Shown: positions 8,932-18,289 of the stretch, piece by piece | Numbering within the stretch: position 1 is the first letter of the stretch | Layout: each line of letters starts with the position of its first letter | DNA from: Amycolatopsis regifaucium | GTDB lineage: Bacteria; Actinomycetota; Actinomycetes; Mycobacteriales; Pseudonocardiaceae | NCBI RefSeq assembly: GCF_001613935.1 | Contig: NZ_LQCI01000052.1 | Span: 271,651-335,650 of the forward strand | DNA: 64,000 bases | Reading direction: 5' to 3' | The notes under the pieces: model-generated | Told to the model about the DNA's origin: nothing | The model's input: the letters and a program-made list of their open reading frames with translations, nothing else | Databases searched by the model: none | Made by a program: the position numbers and the translations under genes

Positions 8932-8986
8932 GTCCGTGAAGGCCTCCTTCCCTACCTTGAGAGTAGGGAAGGAGGCCTTCACGGAC
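8932..8986. terminator. Perfect 55-bp palindrome, bidirectional terminator
   Basis: Two perfectly complementary 24-base arms flank the 7-base loop CTTGAGA. It lies between the convergent DUF6766-like gene and phoU, as expected for a two-way terminator. An identical copy lies at 51556-51610, and half-copies lie at 30939-30970 and 20220-20240. Confidence 0.8.
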
Positions 8987-9031
8987 ATTCGAAAACGCGA
9001 CGGCCCGATCGGACCGGTAATGCCGCCGCGC

Positions 9032-9706
9032 TTACGAAGTCTCGGCCAGGACGTCCCGCACCGAAGAAGCGGGCAACTCTCCCGTCAGCGCGAAATCCAC
9101 CCGCCGCGCCACGGAGACGACCTGGTCGGCGAACCGCTCGTAGAACCGCGCCAGCAACGTCACCGAGATCGCGGGCGCGACGCCGTCGGTCCAGTCGGGG
9201 CCGGTGACCAGCTCCATCAGCTCCTCGTAGAGGGCGTCGACGCGCTGATCGGACCGCGCCAGCGACTGGAACACCTCGGCCGTCGGCCCGTCGATCGCCG
9301 CGCCGAGGTCTTCCGCCATCGAACAGGCCAGTATGCCCATTTCGCCGAACCGTCCGGTGAGCGCGTCGGGAACGGCGAACTCCGGTGACCGCAGGGCCTG
9401 CTCGGCGATGTGCTGGGCGAGGTCGCCCATCCGCTCCAGCCGGTCGGCGCAGTACACCGCGGCGAGCACGGTCCGCAGGTCCCGCGCGACCGGCGCCTGC
9501 AGGGCGAGCAGCTTCTGCGCGGTCTCCTCGCACTCGGTCCGTGCCGCGTTCAGTCGCACTTCGACCGTCGCGAGCTCGGCGGCCGCCTCGACGTCGTGGT
9601 CGAGGAAGACGCGGTTGGCCAGGCGGAGCTCCTCGCACGCCATGCCGCACATGTCCGACAAGCGCTCACCGAGGACGCTCAGCTGGCCATGGAATCGTTC
9701 CCTCAT
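9032..9706 (-). CDS. phoU: PhoU family phosphate signalling protein
   Basis: A 224-residue, all-helical protein with two PhoU repeats, starting MRERFHGQLSVLGERLSDMC and containing VARDLRTVLAAVYCADRLER. PhoU normally links the PstSCAB transporter to the PhoR/PhoP two-component system. No pst genes are near. It is the last gene of a four-gene operon with a metallophosphoesterase, a nucleotidyltransferase and an epimerase, all overlapping by four bases. Confidence 0.9.
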   Translation of the reverse strand: MRERFHGQLSVLGERLSDMCGMACEELRLANRVFLDHDVEAAAELATVEVRLNAARTECEETAQKLLALQAPVARDLRTVLAAVYCADRLERMGDLAQHIAEQALRSPEFAVPDALTGRFGEMGILACSMAEDLGAAIDGPTAEVFQSLARSDQRVDALYEELMELVTGPDWTDGVAPAISVTLLARFYERFADQVVSVARRVDFALTGELPASSVRDVLAETS

Positions 9707-10440
9707 GCCAAGGCCTTCGCTGGTTCAAGGACGTACGTCGCGTAGGCCGACCTGATCACCGGCTGGGCGACATTGCGCACCGGCACCCCGCCCGGGCTGA
9801 CGCCCTGTTCGCTGCCGTAATGCGCGTGCCCGTGCAGCGCGAGCGCGGCCCCGACCTCGTCGATCGGCTCGCACAACAGGTACGAACCGAGGAACGGGTG
9901 GATCTCCGGTGGTTCGCCGTGCAGCGTACCGGGAATCGGCGCGTAGTGCGTCAACGCGACGATCACGTCCGGCTCCTCCTCGCGGAGCCCTTCCAGCGCG
10001 GTGCGCAGCCGGTTGGCCGCCGCGATGGTGTGCTCGACGAAATCCTTCATCTCGCGTTCGCCGAACCGGCTCGCGCATTTGCCCGCGAAGCCGCCGCCGA
10101 AGCCTTTCACCCCGGCGACGCCGAGTGTGCCGCCGTCGAGTTTCACCGTCGTGGCACTGCCTTCCAGGACGGTGATCCCGCTTTCCTCCAGCAATCCGCT
10201 GACCGCTTCGGCCTGGTCGGAGTGGTAGTCGTGGTTGCCGAGCACCGACACCACCGGGACGTCGAGCCCGGCGAACTCGTCGGCGACCACCCTGGCTTCG
10301 TCGATGGTGCCGTGCCGGGTGAGGTCGCCGGCGAGCAGCAGCACGTCGGCGTGCTCGGCGATGTTGTCCAATGCCGGCCGCAGCAGGCCTCGGTTGTCCT
10401 CACCGAGGTGGACGTCCCCGACCGCGGCGACCCGGATCAC
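9703..10440 (-). CDS. Calcineurin-like metallophosphoesterase
   Basis: A 245-residue phosphoesterase with the metal-binding motifs in order: GDVHLGEDN, GDLTRHG, GNHDYHS and near the C-terminus HGHAHYG. These ligate a two-metal centre for phosphomono- or diester hydrolysis; the substrate is unknown. The GTG start overlaps the upstream gene's stop and its own stop overlaps phoU. Confidence 0.88.
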   Translation of the reverse strand: MIRVAAVGDVHLGEDNRGLLRPALDNIAEHADVLLLAGDLTRHGTIDEARVVADEFAGLDVPVVSVLGNHDYHSDQAEAVSGLLEESGITVLEGSATTVKLDGGTLGVAGVKGFGGGFAGKCASRFGEREMKDFVEHTIAAANRLRTALEGLREEEPDVIVALTHYAPIPGTLHGEPPEIHPFLGSYLLCEPIDEVGAALALHGHAHYGSEQGVSPGGVPVRNVAQPVIRSAYATYVLEPAKALA

Positions 10441-11246
10441 CGGATCTCCTCGGCGCGCGCGGGTTCGCGCACGTCGGCCAGCCGGACGTCGTTGTGCACG
10501 AGTTCGGCGGCGATGTGTTCGCAGATGACGGCCTCGACGTCGGCCTTGCGGTTCTCGCAGGCGACCTCGCCGCTGAGCCGGACCTGATCACCGCGCACCG
10601 TGACGTGCACACCGAGTTCGGCCGTCCTCGGATCCTCGGCCAGTGCCTTGGTCAGCCTCGCTACCAGGTACTGGGGTGCCTCCGCTGGCATGGGGAGCTC
10701 CTTCCCGTCGATGATGGACAGTGCCGCGAGCAGGGTGAGGAACGACCACGCGTAAGGCGACTCGGAGGTCTCCTCGGCCACCCGGTGCCAGTCGACCTGC
10801 TCGCGGAGGTCGCGCGCGATCCGCAGCAGCGGCCCGAAATCACACCGGTGCGGGCTGAGGACGAGGACCTTGTCGACGAGCAGGTCCGTGCCGTTGAGCA
10901 CGGGCGCGGCGGTCGCCCCGATCCGCATCAGCGAAGCGCGGTCGAGCATCTCGTCGTTCACCGGCCGGTGGTTGGGGCGGAAGATCAGGTCGACCAGGCA
11001 GTCGCCGTCGTAGACCTTGGTGAGCCAGTCCTCGGGCGGGTGCACCCGTCTCATCCCCGCCGCTTCCAGGGCCCGCGCCGCTTCCTCGATGTCTTCGTGC
11101 TTGAGGAAGAGGTCGACGTCGTGATCGGACGGAGGGCCGCCTCGCGCGTAGACGGCGAGACCGCCCGCGACGGCGAACCGCACCGAAGTCCCGTCCAAAG
11201 TGGTCACCACTTTGGTCAAGGTGTGCAACAGCTCCTTCTCGTTCAC
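10437..11246 (-). CDS. Nucleotidyltransferase-fold protein fused to a BON-like domain
   Basis: A 269-residue protein. The N-terminal part has GGLAVYARGGPPSDHDVDLF, a nucleotidyltransferase-fold signature with the metal-binding D-x-D. The last 65 residues (VHVTVRGDQVRLSGEV) look like a BON domain, normally a phospholipid- or envelope-binding module. This fusion is unusual; the substrate is unknown. The GTG start overlaps the epimerase stop by four bases. An upstream extension of the frame exists but lies inside the epimerase gene. Confidence 0.7.
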   Translation of the reverse strand: MNEKELLHTLTKVVTTLDGTSVRFAVAGGLAVYARGGPPSDHDVDLFLKHEDIEEAARALEAAGMRRVHPPEDWLTKVYDGDCLVDLIFRPNHRPVNDEMLDRASLMRIGATAAPVLNGTDLLVDKVLVLSPHRCDFGPLLRIARDLREQVDWHRVAEETSESPYAWSFLTLLAALSIIDGKELPMPAEAPQYLVARLTKALAEDPRTAELGVHVTVRGDQVRLSGEVACENRKADVEAVICEHIAAELVHNDVRLADVREPARAEEIR

Positions 11247-12298
11247 GGCCGCTCCCCCACTCCGGTCGCCAGTTCGTGGGCTCGGCCGACGTCCGGTTTC
11301 AACGGCTCGGTCGGCAGCCCTTTCCCTTCCTTCAGTCCGTTGAGGAACGCTTCGATCGCCTCCTCCGACGAATATCGCGGCGTCCAGCCCAATTCCTCCC
11401 TGGCCCGCGTGCAGTCCATCACCGGCAGGTGCAGGACGGCGTCGAAGAGTCCCGGCGTGGCCGGGATCAAGTGCAGGGACCAGGCCGCGGCGAGCGCGCG
11501 CCGGACGAAGACCGCCGGGACCTTCACCGGCTTGGCACCGAAGATCCGGGCCAGCGAGCGGGTGTCCAGCACCGGGTCGGCGGCGATGTTGAACGCGCCC
11601 CTGACCTCTTGCAGCGCGCAGCGGCGATAGGCGTCGGCCACGTCGTCGGTGTGCGCGGTCTGGATCCGCAGCTGCGGGATGTCCGGCAGGAGGGGGATCA
11701 GGGACGGGCGCACGAGCTTTCCCGGCACGAAGGGACCGCCGAAGAGGCGGCGCTGTTCGGGCGCCGCGGCCTTCTGGAAGAGGAAGCCCGGGCGCAGCCG
11801 CACCACCCGCATCCGCGGATGGCTCCGGTCGAACGCTTCGAGAACCCTTTCCACATAAGCTTTTTCGCGGGTATACGCGGCCTTCGGTGAGCCGTGCGTC
11901 GGCCACTCCTCGGTCACCGGGTGATCGTCGTCGCGTGGCGAATACGCCCCGATCGACGAGGCGTACACCAGCGCCGGGACCCGCATGGCCTGTGCGGTCT
12001 CGAAGACCCGGATCGAGCCGAGCACGTTGGCGCGCCAGGTGATTTCGGGCCGGTGGGTGGGCTGGAACAGCCAGGCGAGGTGGATCACCACATCGGCACC
12101 GTCGAACACGGCACGAAGGTCGTCGCGGGCGACGTCGGCGGTGACGAACTCGGTTTTCGGGCTCTCCCATCGGCTGGGGCGCCTGGCCACCCCGACGATC
12201 GACCCGACCTCCGGATCCGAACCGAGCGCACGCACCACGGCTGTCCCGACGTTACCGGTGGCGCCGGTGACCACAATCCGCTTTCCGCTTCCGGTCAT
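11243..12298 (-). CDS. NAD-dependent epimerase/dehydratase family protein
   Basis: A 351-residue extended SDR with TGATGNVG at residues about 11-18, ASSIGAYSP, and the active-site Tyr-Lys in YTREKAYVE. The substrate is unknown; relatives act on sugar nucleotides or as general NAD(P) oxidoreductases. The ATG at 12298 is preceded only eight bases away by a GGGTAA hexamer, so the transcript is probably leaderless and the first of a four-gene operon ending with phoU. Confidence 0.82.
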   Translation of the reverse strand: MTGSGKRIVVTGATGNVGTAVVRALGSDPEVGSIVGVARRPSRWESPKTEFVTADVARDDLRAVFDGADVVIHLAWLFQPTHRPEITWRANVLGSIRVFETAQAMRVPALVYASSIGAYSPRDDDHPVTEEWPTHGSPKAAYTREKAYVERVLEAFDRSHPRMRVVRLRPGFLFQKAAAPEQRRLFGGPFVPGKLVRPSLIPLLPDIPQLRIQTAHTDDVADAYRRCALQEVRGAFNIAADPVLDTRSLARIFGAKPVKVPAVFVRRALAAAWSLHLIPATPGLFDAVLHLPVMDCTRAREELGWTPRYSSEEAIEAFLNGLKEGKGLPTEPLKPDVGRAHELATGVGERP

Positions 12299-12306
12299 GG
12301 GTACGG

Positions 12307-12332
12307 TTACCCAAGGTGGACGCGGCTTAATC
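12307..12332 (-). promoter_or_regulatory. Candidate stress-sigma promoter of the epimerase-phoU operon
   Basis: On the minus strand GATT (12332-12329), 16 bases and GGGTAA (12312-12307). The hexamer ends eight bases before the ATG, giving a near-leaderless mRNA. It overlaps the end of the upstream FUSC gene. Confidence 0.5.
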
Positions 12333-13382
12333 CGCCTCCAGCCGCTGTACCAGGCGGCGGGCGGGCAGGGCCATCGCGCCGAGCCCGATCGACGTCGTGA
12401 CCTCGTCCGTGGGCATGACGAGCAGGCGATCGAGTTCCTCGACCAGGCTCCGGCAGCGGTCCAGCTTCTCCGAATCACCCGAACGGGCCACCTCCGCGAG
12501 CGTCTCGAGCAGCTCGCCGATCACTCCGCGCGCGTACTCCCCCGGTGGCTGGATCGGTTGCTCGCTCTGGACGGCTTCGCTCACCGCGTCGATCAGCTGG
12601 GCGAGCGGCGGCCACAGCGAGACCAGGTTCGCCAGCGGCTCTTCCCGCTCCTCGCGCCCTCGGCGGAGGTTCAGGTACCGGCTCTCCCTGGTCCAGCCGA
12701 TCGCGTCCTCCGCCTCCGCGACCAGGCTGCGGACGTCACGCATCCGCTCCTGCAGGCGTTCGGCCGCTTCGGGATCGTCACCGCCGCGGACCAGGTGCGC
12801 GGTCTCCTCCAGGACGTCCCCGATCGCCGAAGCGAGCCGGGACGTCGCCGTCCGCAGCCGTTCCCCGTGCAGAGGCGGCAGGACGACCGCGTTCAGCACC
12901 GCGCCGATCGCCGCGCCCAGCGCGGTTTCCAGCAGCCGGTCGGCGAGCAGGACGGGCTCGGTCGCGCTGCCGTAGGAGATCAAGAGCATGCCGGTGATCC
13001 CGACCCACACCCCCGAGTCGCCGAACGCCCGCCAGGAGCCGATCAGCAATCCGGTGAAGACGGCCAGCCCGAGCGCCACCGTCACCGATGGGATCAGCTG
13101 GCCCGCGGCGGCCGCCAGCAGCACTCCCACACTGACCGCGCCGACCTGCTGTGCCCAGCCGCGCACGGATCGGTACACGGTGGCCTGCACCAGGAACACG
13201 GCCGCGTACGGCGCGAGAAAGGGCTGCGGAAGCCTGAGCACCGCCGTCGCGACGATCCACGCGATCACGGCCGCCGCCGTGGCCTTCGTGATCTGGATGA
13301 GGCTTCGCCGCTCCTCTCCCGGGACGCGGATCACCCGGACGATCCACGCGAACGGCGACGTCCACCGGATTCCCCCCGCCAT
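12327..13382 (-). CDS. FUSC family membrane protein
   Basis: A 351-residue protein with an N-terminal block of six or so hydrophobic helices (residues about 30-170) and a long soluble helical C-terminal half. This is the pattern of FUSC/aromatic acid exporter proteins. It starts where the aldehyde dehydrogenase ends, so the pair is co-transcribed. It may export weak organic acids; that is inference. Confidence 0.8.
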   Translation of the reverse strand: MAGGIRWTSPFAWIVRVIRVPGEERRSLIQITKATAAAVIAWIVATAVLRLPQPFLAPYAAVFLVQATVYRSVRGWAQQVGAVSVGVLLAAAAGQLIPSVTVALGLAVFTGLLIGSWRAFGDSGVWVGITGMLLISYGSATEPVLLADRLLETALGAAIGAVLNAVVLPPLHGERLRTATSRLASAIGDVLEETAHLVRGGDDPEAAERLQERMRDVRSLVAEAEDAIGWTRESRYLNLRRGREEREEPLANLVSLWPPLAQLIDAVSEAVQSEQPIQPPGEYARGVIGELLETLAEVARSGDSEKLDRCRSLVEELDRLLVMPTDEVTTSIGLGAMALPARRLVQRLEAD

Positions 13383-14746
13383 CAGGGTCCCGGCGGCGCG
13401 AGGTGGACGACCTTCGTCTGCGTCATCTCGTCGAGCAGTTCGGGTCCGTAGCCGTAGCCGCTCCCGCTGGCCCGCCGCGGATGCGCGGCCCCGCCGGGTG
13501 CGCCGCCGAAGACGTTGTTGATCTTCACCGTGCCGACCGGGAGTTCACGCCAGGCCCGCTGCGCGTGCGTCATCGACGAGGTGAGCACGGTGGCGGCGAG
13601 GCCGTACTCGTCGCTGGCCGCCTGGCTGAGCGCCTGGTCGAAGTCGGCGACCACGCGGACGGGAGCGACCGGGCCGAAGGTCTCCTCGGTGAAGACCCGC
13701 ATTCCCGGTGTGCAGCCGGTGAGCACGGTCGCCGGGTAGAACGCGCCGGGACCGTTCGGCAGGTAGCCGCCGATCAGCGGATCGGCTCCCTGCGCGAGCG
13801 CCTCCGCCACCTGGCCGTGCACGCGATCGCGATGCCGCCGGTCGACGAGCGGGGCCAGCTCGCGAGTAGCGGCCTCGGCGACCAGTGCGCTGAGGAAGGT
13901 GTCGGCGATGTCTTGATGGACATAGATCCGTTCCACGGAAACGCAGATCTGCCCTGAGTTGGCGAAAGCCCCCGTCGCGGCCTGTTCGGCCGCCCAGCGC
14001 GGGTCCACGTCGGCGTCGACGATGAGGGGATCGTTGCCGCCGTTCTCCAGCAGCACCTTGGCTCCCGTCCTCGCCGCGCTCTCGGCGATCGAACGGCCCG
14101 CCACCGTGCTGCCGACGTGCGCGACGAGGTCGACGTCCGGATGGGCGGCGAGTTCGGCGCCGACACTCCCGTCGCCCTGCAAGGTCTGGAGCACCCCTTG
14201 TGGCAGCGCTTGGGACAGCACGCCACCGAGCCAGGCCCCGGTATAGGGGCAGCGCTCGCTCGGCTTGTGCACCACGGTGTTCCCGGTGACCAGCGCGGCG
14301 CCGAGCAGGCCGCAGGCCACCGCGACCGGATCGTTCCACGGGGTCAGCACCGCCACCACGCCCCGCGGTTCCGGCACCATCAAGTCGGTCGCCCCGGGGT
14401 CACCGAGCAGAGACCTCCCCCGGTGTACCGGGCCCAATTCGGCGTACTGCTCCAGTGTCCCGGCCCCGGCCAGCACACCTTCCTCCGCTTCCGCCCGGGG
14501 TTTCCCGGTCTCGTTCTCGATGAGGACGGCGAGTTCACTCGCCCTGGCACGCAGCGACCGGGCCGCGTCCTTCACCGCGGCCCCCCGTTCCGCCGCCGGC
14601 GTCGCCGCCCAGGCGGACCACTCGCGCCGAGCCGTGGTGAGCACGGCCTGGACAGCGTCCGGGGTCGCGCACTTGACGCTCCCGACGAGGCTGTCGTCGG
14701 CCGGGTTGCGGATCTCCAGCACGGCCGTGCGATCCGTTGCCGTCAT
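13382..14746 (-). CDS. Aldehyde dehydrogenase family protein
   Basis: A 454-residue NAD(P)-dependent aldehyde dehydrogenase. [13 protein letters not shown] near residue 234 carries the general-base Glu, and [11 protein letters not shown] near residue 265 the catalytic Cys. ATG 14746 is preferred because AAGGAG sits seven bases upstream; ATG 14752 would have no gap to it. It pairs with the FUSC protein and is divergent from the catalase pseudogene with a stress-type promoter, consistent with aldehyde detoxification. Confidence 0.88.
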   Translation of the reverse strand: MTATDRTAVLEIRNPADDSLVGSVKCATPDAVQAVLTTARREWSAWAATPAAERGAAVKDAARSLRARASELAVLIENETGKPRAEAEEGVLAGAGTLEQYAELGPVHRGRSLLGDPGATDLMVPEPRGVVAVLTPWNDPVAVACGLLGAALVTGNTVVHKPSERCPYTGAWLGGVLSQALPQGVLQTLQGDGSVGAELAAHPDVDLVAHVGSTVAGRSIAESAARTGAKVLLENGGNDPLIVDADVDPRWAAEQAATGAFANSGQICVSVERIYVHQDIADTFLSALVAEAATRELAPLVDRRHRDRVHGQVAEALAQGADPLIGGYLPNGPGAFYPATVLTGCTPGMRVFTEETFGPVAPVRVVADFDQALSQAASDEYGLAATVLTSSMTHAQRAWRELPVGTVKINNVFGGAPGGAAHPRRASGSGYGYGPELLDEMTQTKVVHLAPPGP

Positions 14747-14776
14747 TCGCATCTCCTTCGAAGTCTTTGCGAGCGG

Positions 14777-14801
14777 TTACCCCGAACAAGCGTTCCGACA
14801 C
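14777..14801 (-). promoter_or_regulatory. Candidate stress-sigma promoter of the aldehyde dehydrogenase gene
   Basis: On the minus strand GTGT (14801-14798), 15 bases, GGGTAA (14782-14777). It is back to back with the katE promoter at 14814-14838. Confidence 0.45.
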
Positions 14802-14813
14802 CTCGTATGTGCC

Positions 14814-14838
14814 GTTTACCGGATCCGCGGCTGGGTAA
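14814..14838 (+). promoter_or_regulatory. Candidate stress-sigma promoter of the katE pseudogene
   Basis: GTTT (14814-14817), 15-base spacer, GGGTAA (14833-14838), followed by a leader of about 30 bases to the GTG at 14875. A SigB-type promoter is typical for large-subunit catalases. Confidence 0.55.
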
Positions 14839-14874
14839 CGGTCCCGAAAGACGACCACCGAGAAGGGCGGGCCC

Positions 14875-16753
14875 GTGGCGCAGCGCCGAGAGGACGCGAA
14901 GGACGAACAGCTGCAGGGAGCCGGGTGGACCCGCGGGATTCCGTCTTGACCACCCAGCGAGGGGTCCGGATCGATCACACGAACGACTCACTGACGGCCG
15001 GAAGCCGCGGCCCCACCCTGCTCGAAGACTTCCACGCCCGGGAGAAGATCACGCGTTTCGATCACGAGCGGATCCCCGAACGCGTCATCCACGCGCGCGG
15101 CGCGGGCGCCTACGGATACTTCGAGGCCTACGACGACTCCCTGGCCGATTACCCGGTCGCCGAGTTCCTCACCAGCGGCGAGAAGATCCCCGTCTTCGTG
15201 CGCTTCTCCACCGTCGCCGGTTCACGCGGCTCGGCCGACACCGTCCGCGGATTCGCGACGAAGTTCTTTTCCCGGCAACGGAACTACGACCTGGTCGGCA
15301 ACAACATGCCGGTGTTCTTCATCCAGGACGGTATCAAGTTCCCCGATTTCGTGCACGCGGTCAAACCCGAGCCGCACAACGAGATCCCGCAGGCGCAGTC
15401 GGCGCACGACACGTTCTGGGACTTCGTCTCCCTGCAGCAGGCAAGGACCCCGACTTCAACCGGCGCGATCTGTGGGACGCCATCGAGGCCGGGCGGTACC
15501 CGGAATGGGAACCGGGGGTGCAGCTCGTCGACGAGGACGCCGAACACGACTTCGACTTCGATGTGCTGGATCCCACGAAGCTCATCCCCGAGGAGCAGGT
15601 GCCCGTGCGGCCGGTCGGGCGGATGGTACTGGGCCGCAACCCCGACGACTTCTTCGCCGAGACCGAGCAGATCGCCTTCCACACCGCGAACGTCGTGCCC
15701 GGGATCGACTTCGGCAACGATCCGCTGTCGCAGGCGCGGAACTTCTCCTACCTCGACACACAGCTGGTCCGGCTCGGCGACCCCAACTTCCCGCAGCTGC
15801 CGGTGAACCGGCCGATCGCGCAGGTGCACACGAACCAGCGCGACGGCCACGGGCAGCAGGGTGTCCACAAGGGACGGACGAGCTACTTTCCCAATTCGCT
15901 CGGCGGTTGCTGCCCGGCGATCGCCGATTCCGGCGTGTTCAGGCACTACATCGAAGCCGTGGCCGGGCGCAAGATCCGGGAACGCAGCGAAAGCTTCAAG
16001 GACTTCTACAGCCAGGCGACGTTGTTCTGGAACAGCATGACCGCCGTCGAGCGCGAGCACATCGTCACCGCGTTCCGGTTCGAACTCGGCAAGGTGGAGG
16101 ACCGCGAGGTCCGGGTGAGGACGATCACCGAACTCGACAACGTCGATCACGACCTGGCCGCCCGGGTGGCCGAAGGGATCGGTGTCAGCGCACCCGCCGC
16201 TCCCGCGACCCCGCACCATGACCGCACTTCACCCGCGCTTTCGCAGCTGAACCAGCCGACCGGGAATCCTGCCAGCCGCAAGGTCGCCGTGCTCGCCGCC
16301 GACGGCGTCGACACGGTCGGCGTCGGCCGTCTCGTCGCGGCCCTGACCGAACAGGGCGCGATCGTCGAGGTCTTGGCACCCACCGAAGCCGAGCTCCGGC
16401 CGGGCGGCGAGGGGGATCCACACCATGGCCTCGGTGCTCTACGACGCCGTCGTCGTTCCGTGCGGTCCGGGTGCGACCGACATCCTGGAACGCGACGGCT
16501 ACGAGGTCCACTTCGCCGCCGAGGCGTACAAGCACGGCAAGCCGGTTGCGGGGTTCGGTTCGGGTCTGAACCTGCTTCGCCGTGCCGGAATGACGGCGAA
16601 ACGGCCGACGACGCCGAAACCCTGATCGACCAAGGCGTCGTCACCACCACCGCGGCCGAGCAGACCATTCCCGACGGGTTCTTCGCCTCGTTCCTCGCGC
16701 AGCTGGGTGAACACCGCTCGTGGCTGCGGAAAACGGACTCGATTCCCGCGTAG
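14875..16753 (+). pseudogene. katE: Degraded large-subunit catalase (KatE/HPII type)
   Basis: Catalase sequence is spread over three frames. The start (GTG 14875, [14 protein letters not shown]) runs into a stop near 14949, and the frame changes around 14920-14935. The second part carries [13 protein letters not shown] (catalytic His), [10 protein letters not shown] (Asn) and [13 protein letters not shown]. At about 15440 it jumps to [12 protein letters not shown]: roughly 63 codons present in E. coli HPII are missing and the frame shifts. The third part runs through FPNSLGG to the C-terminal flavodoxin-like domain. Near 16400 and 16590 two further frame changes with apparent small deletions occur before SFMAQLGEHR-like SFLAQLGEHRSWLR and TAG. 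At least four lesions make a single sequencing error unlikely. Confidence 0.85.
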
Positions 16754-16767
16754 CGGGCGGGTCCCGG

Positions 16768-16792
16768 GTTTGTGCCGGGCGTACCCGGGTAT
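16768..16792 (+). promoter_or_regulatory. Candidate stress-sigma promoter of the GT2-GmhB fusion gene
   Basis: GTTT (16768-16771), 15 bases, GGGTAT (16787-16792), a very good SigB/SigF match. The hexamer ends nine bases before GTG 16802, so the mRNA may be nearly leaderless. The same promoter type precedes the gmhA-hldE operon. Confidence 0.65.
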
Positions 16793-16801
16793 CGGAAGAG
16801 A

Positions 16802-18289
16802 GTGACCCACCTGGATTACACCATCGTCATCCCGACCACCGGCCGGGAGAATCTCCAGACGCTCCTGGCCGGTATCGAAGCCGCCGGGGAACCGCGACCC
16901 GCGCGGATCATCGTGGCCGACGACCGGCCCGGCGGTGCCGACCTCGAGCTGCCTCAGTGCACGCCGGAGGTCGAGGTGATCCGCACCGGCGGGCGCGGTC
17001 CCGCCGCCGCTCGCAACGCCGGGTGGCGACGCGCGGCGACGGAGTGGATCGCCTTCCTCGACGACGACGTACTGGTCAGCTCGGAATGGCCGAGGAAACT
17101 CGCTGAGGACCTTCTTCCGCTCGGACCGGACACCGCGGCGTCCCAGGCCCGGCTCGTCGTGCCGCTGCCCCCGGACCGCCGTCCGACCGATGACGAACGC
17201 GGGACCGCCGGCCTGGAGACGGCCAGGTGGATCACCGCCGACATGGCCTACCGCCGGACGGTGCTGGCCGAGGTCGGCGGCTTCGACGAACGCTTCCCCC
17301 GCGCCTACCGCGAGGACTCGGATCTGGGGTTGAACGTCGCCAAGGCGGGCTACCTCATCGCGAAGGGCGAACGGGTCACCACCCATCCGCCCAAGCGGTC
17401 GGGTCCGCTGGCCAGCCTGCGGGCTCAGCGCGGCAACGCCGACGACGCGCTCATGCGGCGCAAGCACGGTGTCCTCTGGCGTCAGCAGACCGCCGCGGGC
17501 CACGGGCGGCTCGACCGGCACGCGCTGGCCACGGCGAGCGCGGTGGGCGCCGCCGCGCTGTTCGCGGCGGGACGGCGTAAGGCAGCCGCCGCGGCGGTCG
17601 GGGTGTGGGCGGGGCTGACCGCCGAGTTCGCCGCCCGCCGGATCGCGCCGGGGCCGCTCACGCCCGGCGAGGTTTCGCGCATGCTCGTGACCAGCGTGCT
17701 CATCCCGCCCGCGGCCTGCTATCACCGGCTTCGCGGCGAACTGCGCCATCGCCTGTCCCGGCGGCCTCAAGCGGTGCTGTTCGACCGGGACGACACCCTC
17801 ATCTTCGACGTGCCCTACCTCGACGATCCCGAAGGCGTCCGTCCCGTGCCCGGCGCCAAGGAACTGGTGCACAGCGTGCGGAGCGCGGGCATCCGCGTCG
17901 GCGTGGTCAGCAACCAGTCCGGAGTGGCGAAAGGCCTGATCACGCCGGAACGGCTGGCCGCGGTCAACGCCCGCGTCGAAGAGGCGCTCGGACCGTTCGA
18001 CACCTGGCAGGTCTGCGTGCACGACGACGGCGACGGCTGCACGTGCCGGAAACCGGCGCCCGGAATGGTGCGCCAGGCCGCCGAAGCGCTCGGTGTGGAC
18101 GTCCGCCGGTGTGTGGTCATCGGCGACACGGGAGCCGACGTCGACGCGGCGCTCGCCGCCGGAGCCCGCGGGATCCTCATCCCGACCGCGCGGACCCGGC
18201 CCGAGGAGGTCGTCCGCGCCCGCCGCCGCGCGACCGTCGCCCGCGATCTCGCCGAAGCCGTCCACCTGGCCGTCGCGGGTACCCGATGA
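16802..18289 (+). CDS. Fusion of GT2 glycosyltransferase and GmhB-like heptose bisphosphate phosphatase
   Basis: A 495-residue two-domain protein. Residues about 1-250 are a GT-A glycosyltransferase (TIVIPTTGRENL, FLDDDVLV near 86, and AYREDSDLGL). A hydrophobic alanine-rich stretch near 240-300 may contact the membrane. Residues about 320-495 are a HAD phosphatase beginning VLFDRDDTLIF near 327, with a Cys-His-Cys-Cys zinc loop CVHDDGDGCTCRKP near 405 and GDTGADVDAA. That zinc loop is the mark of GmhB-type phosphatases, which convert heptose 1,7-bisphosphate to heptose 1-phosphate. It supplies the step missing from the operon at 601-7705. A GmhB-like histidinol-phosphatase is the alternative. 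Confidence 0.8.
   Translation: MTHLDYTIVIPTTGRENLQTLLAGIEAAGEPRPARIIVADDRPGGADLELPQCTPEVEVIRTGGRGPAAARNAGWRRAATEWIAFLDDDVLVSSEWPRKLAEDLLPLGPDTAASQARLVVPLPPDRRPTDDERGTAGLETARWITADMAYRRTVLAEVGGFDERFPRAYREDSDLGLNVAKAGYLIAKGERVTTHPPKRSGPLASLRAQRGNADDALMRRKHGVLWRQQTAAGHGRLDRHALATASAVGAAALFAAGRRKAAAAAVGVWAGLTAEFAARRIAPGPLTPGEVSRMLVTSVLIPPAACYHRLRGELRHRLSRRPQAVLFDRDDTLIFDVPYLDDPEGVRPVPGAKELVHSVRSAGIRVGVVSNQSGVAKGLITPERLAAVNARVEEALGPFDTWQVCVHDDGDGCTCRKPAPGMVRQAAEALGVDVRRCVVIGDTGADVDAALAAGARGILIPTARTRPEEVVRARRRATVARDLAEAVHLAVAGTR

Noticed and set aside
8932-8986. Transposon end or MITE
   Set aside because: No flanking direct repeats were seen and the place between convergent gene ends fits a terminator; a mobile origin remains only a thought.
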